Made by a program: the position numbers and the translations under genes. Shown in pieces: positions 60,214 to 64,000 of a stretch of DNA of 64,000 bases (positions are counted from its first letter, which is position 1; the number at the start of each line of letters is the position of its first letter). Origin of the DNA: Pseudoduganella umbonata (GTDB lineage Bacteria; Pseudomonadota; Gammaproteobacteria; Burkholderiales; Burkholderiaceae_D); contig NZ_JACHXS010000008.1 in assembly GCF_014192225.1 (NCBI RefSeq), positions 186,001 to 250,000 on the forward strand, written 5' to 3'. The notes under the pieces are model-generated. The model had not been told where the DNA came from and searched no databases. It saw nothing but the letters and a program-made list of their open reading frames with translations.

Positions 60214-60450
60214 ATGCAAAAAGTAGATTTTGAATTAACGTCGGAATTCATCGAACTGAACCAGCTGCTGAAGGTTGTCGGCTTGTGCGACAGCGGCGGC
60301 GCCGGCAAGCAGATCGTGGCCAGCGGCGATGTACGGGTGGATGGCAAGCAGGAATTGCGCAAGACCGCCAAGATCCGCACCGGCCAGGTGGTCACTGTCG
60401 GCGACGTACGCATTGCCGTGCGGGGTCAGGCGGGTTCCGGCGGGGCTTAA
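60214..60450 (+). CDS. RNA-binding S4 domain protein (YbcJ-like)
   Basis: A 78-residue protein (FELTSEFIELNQLLKVVGLC, GGAGKQIVASGDVRVDGKQE). Single S4 domains bind structured RNA such as rRNA. Neighbours do not indicate a pathway. Confidence 0.87.
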   Translation: MQKVDFELTSEFIELNQLLKVVGLCDSGGAGKQIVASGDVRVDGKQELRKTAKIRTGQVVTVGDVRIAVRGQAGSGGA

Positions 60451-60529
60451 TCTGCCGCAAACCCTGCACCACCTTGGCGGATATAGTGGACAGGATTTAG
60501 GGCAGGAAATCCACCTATCCGGAGCGCGC

Positions 60530-62945
<2,416 letters not shown>

Positions 62946-62994
62946 CGTTACTCCAGTCAGTCTAACCCGCCGATTCTAGCGAATAGTTTCCAAA

Positions 62995-63022
62995 CCATGG
63001 GGTCTGACCCCGGTTTTGGCAA
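62995..63022. repeat. GGGGTCTGACCCC palindrome
   Basis: Upstream of the bufferin peptide gene; same GC-palindrome family as the intergenic repeats at 15446, 30478 and 56794. Confidence 0.6.
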
Positions 63023-63023
63023 T

Positions 63024-63056
63024 AAAAAAACCCGCGGCTCACGAGGAGCAGCGGGT
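63024..63056 (-). terminator. Terminator of the yjfB-like gene
   Basis: On the minus strand ACCCGC and GCGGGT enclose an inner GCTC/GAGC stem, followed by TTTTTTT, 21 bp after the stop. Confidence 0.85.
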
Positions 63057-63076
63057 CAGCGCGCTCGGGGACGCGC

Positions 63077-63277
63077 TCAAGCCGTGGTATTGATCCGGTT
63101 GCCCAGGTGCGGTGGCAGGTTGGGCGCGCTCTGCGCCGCCGGCAGCGCATCGATCAGCGCGGCGGCGGACGACGCCTGCACATCCATCGCCTTCTTCAAA
63201 ACCGCCATGCTGACGTCCTGCCTGGTACCGGTCTCGGCGATCGTCGTCGACAGCCGGGCAATGCTCATTGCGTCCAT
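63077..63277 (-). CDS. YjfB-family putative motility protein
   Basis: A 66-residue protein with the YjfB pattern (MSIARLSTTIAETGTRQDVS, AVLKKAMDVQ, LPPHLGNRINTTA). YjfB is a small protein tied to flagellar regulons, function unknown. GGAGGAAAC precedes ATG 63277 and a FliA-like promoter lies upstream. A terminator follows. Confidence 0.85.
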   Translation of the reverse strand: MDAMSIARLSTTIAETGTRQDVSMAVLKKAMDVQASSAAALIDALPAAQSAPNLPPHLGNRINTTA

Positions 63278-63329
63278 GTTTCCTCCACTGTGCCTCGCGG
63301 TGAGGCTGAACTTTCCCGCATATCCATGG

Positions 63330-63356
63330 TTTACGGAAGAGTCACGGCAAACTTGA
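63330..63356 (-). promoter_or_regulatory. FliA (sigma-28)-like promoter of the yjfB-like gene
   Basis: On the minus strand TCAAGTTT, 11-bp spacer, TCCGTAAA; spacer length and the CGTAAA -10 end match the fliT promoter at 56394-56420. Confidence 0.6.
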
Positions 63357-63385
63357 GGGCTTCATCGACATCCATGACGTCTTCG

Positions 63386-63919
63386 TTACGCCACCGGCGG
63401 CATTTTCTTCAGCAGCCATGCCAGGATGGCATCGCGATCGTCGAGATCGAGCCAGTCGACGTGCGGCGCCAGGCCGGCTGGGCGCGGCAGCGTGGACGCC
63501 ACGGCGACGATGTGCGCGTCGTTCGGATACAGCGGTCCCTTGTCACCGACACCGCGGTGGATTTCCAGCTTGTCGATCGGATAGGACTTGAAGCCTTCGA
63601 CCAGCGTCAGGTCGGCCGGCGCCAGTCGGGCCAGCTGTTCGTCCAGGGACGGTTCCGGCGCGCCGCGCAATTCGCGCACGATCGCAAACCGGAAAGGCGA
63701 CGCGACCATGACCTCGGCCGCACCGGCGCGCCGTAGCCGGGCGCTGTCCTTGCCGGGCGGTTCCAGCTCCAGGTCGTGATGGCTGTGCTTGATGACATTG
63801 ACCTTGCGGCCCCGTTCGGCCAACTGGCCGATGAGGTACTCCAGCAGCGTGGTCTTGCCGCTGCCCGACCGGCCGACAATGCCGATCACCGGCGCCGCGG
63901 CGGCAGGTGTGTGCTCCAT
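63386..63919 (-). CDS. mobB: Molybdopterin-guanine dinucleotide biosynthesis protein B
   Basis: A 177-residue P-loop GTP-binding protein with Walker A GRSGSGKTTLLEYL, HSHHDLELEPPGKDSARLRRAGA and LVEGFKSYPIDKLEIHR. It assists MobA in adding GMP to molybdopterin. AGGAGC precedes ATG 63919. Confidence 0.95.
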   Translation of the reverse strand: MEHTPAAAAPVIGIVGRSGSGKTTLLEYLIGQLAERGRKVNVIKHSHHDLELEPPGKDSARLRRAGAAEVMVASPFRFAIVRELRGAPEPSLDEQLARLAPADLTLVEGFKSYPIDKLEIHRGVGDKGPLYPNDAHIVAVASTLPRPAGLAPHVDWLDLDDRDAILAWLLKKMPPVA

Positions 63920-63943
63920 TCTTGCTCCTGTCAGAATGGAGGC

Positions 63944-63949
63944 ATTATA
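63944..63949 (-). promoter_or_regulatory. Probable -10 box for mobB
   Basis: Minus-strand TATAAT, 25 bp before the mobB start; the -35 region (CCTGTT) is poor. The last 50 bp of the window show no gene. Confidence 0.45.
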
Positions 63950-64000
63950 GGGGAACGGGTCCCGGGAACAGGTGCGTGGAACAGGTCCGTGCGGCCGCCA

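Overview
The window is GC-rich, densely coded, and most like a betaproteobacterium of the Oxalobacteraceae (Massilia/Duganella group). The reasons are the housekeeping block gyrA / serC-pheA-hisC-tyrA-aroA-cmk-rpsA-ihfB-lapA-lapB-rfaE in its usual Burkholderiales order, a tmRNA with tag ANDNSYALAA, several PEP-CTERM proteins, and scattered palindromic intergenic repeats. The genus is an inference from gene content, not from a phylogeny.

Layout. 1-10.9 kb: a minus-strand glycan-utilisation operon, lacI > TonB-dependent receptor > GH144-type glucanase > ABC binding protein > two ABC permeases > a large secreted glycosidase cut by the window edge. Six of the seven genes are joined by overlaps, and two near-identical palindromic operators lie upstream. 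11-14.3 kb: a cyclic-nucleotide-domain flavoprotein, a questin-oxidase-like protein and a small ComEA-like protein. 14.5-29.2 kb: the conserved housekeeping block (LPS heptose kinase and LPS assembly factors, IHF, S1, aromatic amino acid and serine synthesis, gyrase A). 29.7-33.7 kb: ompA-like gene, ubiG, gph, one unknown gene and ssrA.

33.7-36.2 kb is an AT-richer accessory insert between ssrA and a decayed tRNA-His. It holds a Panacea-domain antitoxin gene, a frameshifted partner gene and a membrane-anchored unknown. 36.4-39.7 kb carries three PEP-CTERM genes and the tail of a fourth. 39.9-47.5 kb has small stress-like and disordered proteins, a pncA-pncB NAD-salvage pair and a divergent azoR/lysR pair. 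47.5-60.5 kb has cbpM-cbpA, a MATE exporter, S9 and M13 peptidases, an HDOD protein, fliT, a short FimV-like protein, fumC and an S4 protein.

60.5-64 kb holds the most unusual unit: a DUF2282 precursor peptide (bufferin BufA1 type) followed 4 nt later by one gene that fuses the DUF692 iron oxidase (BufB/MbnB type) to its DUF2063 partner (BufC/MbnC type). This looks like a minimal two-gene copper-binding RiPP system. It is followed by yjfB and mobB. Two isolated flagellar genes (fliT, yjfB) each have a FliA-like promoter. Three families of palindromic repeats are scattered through the window, and one copy sits in frame inside the first glycosidase gene.
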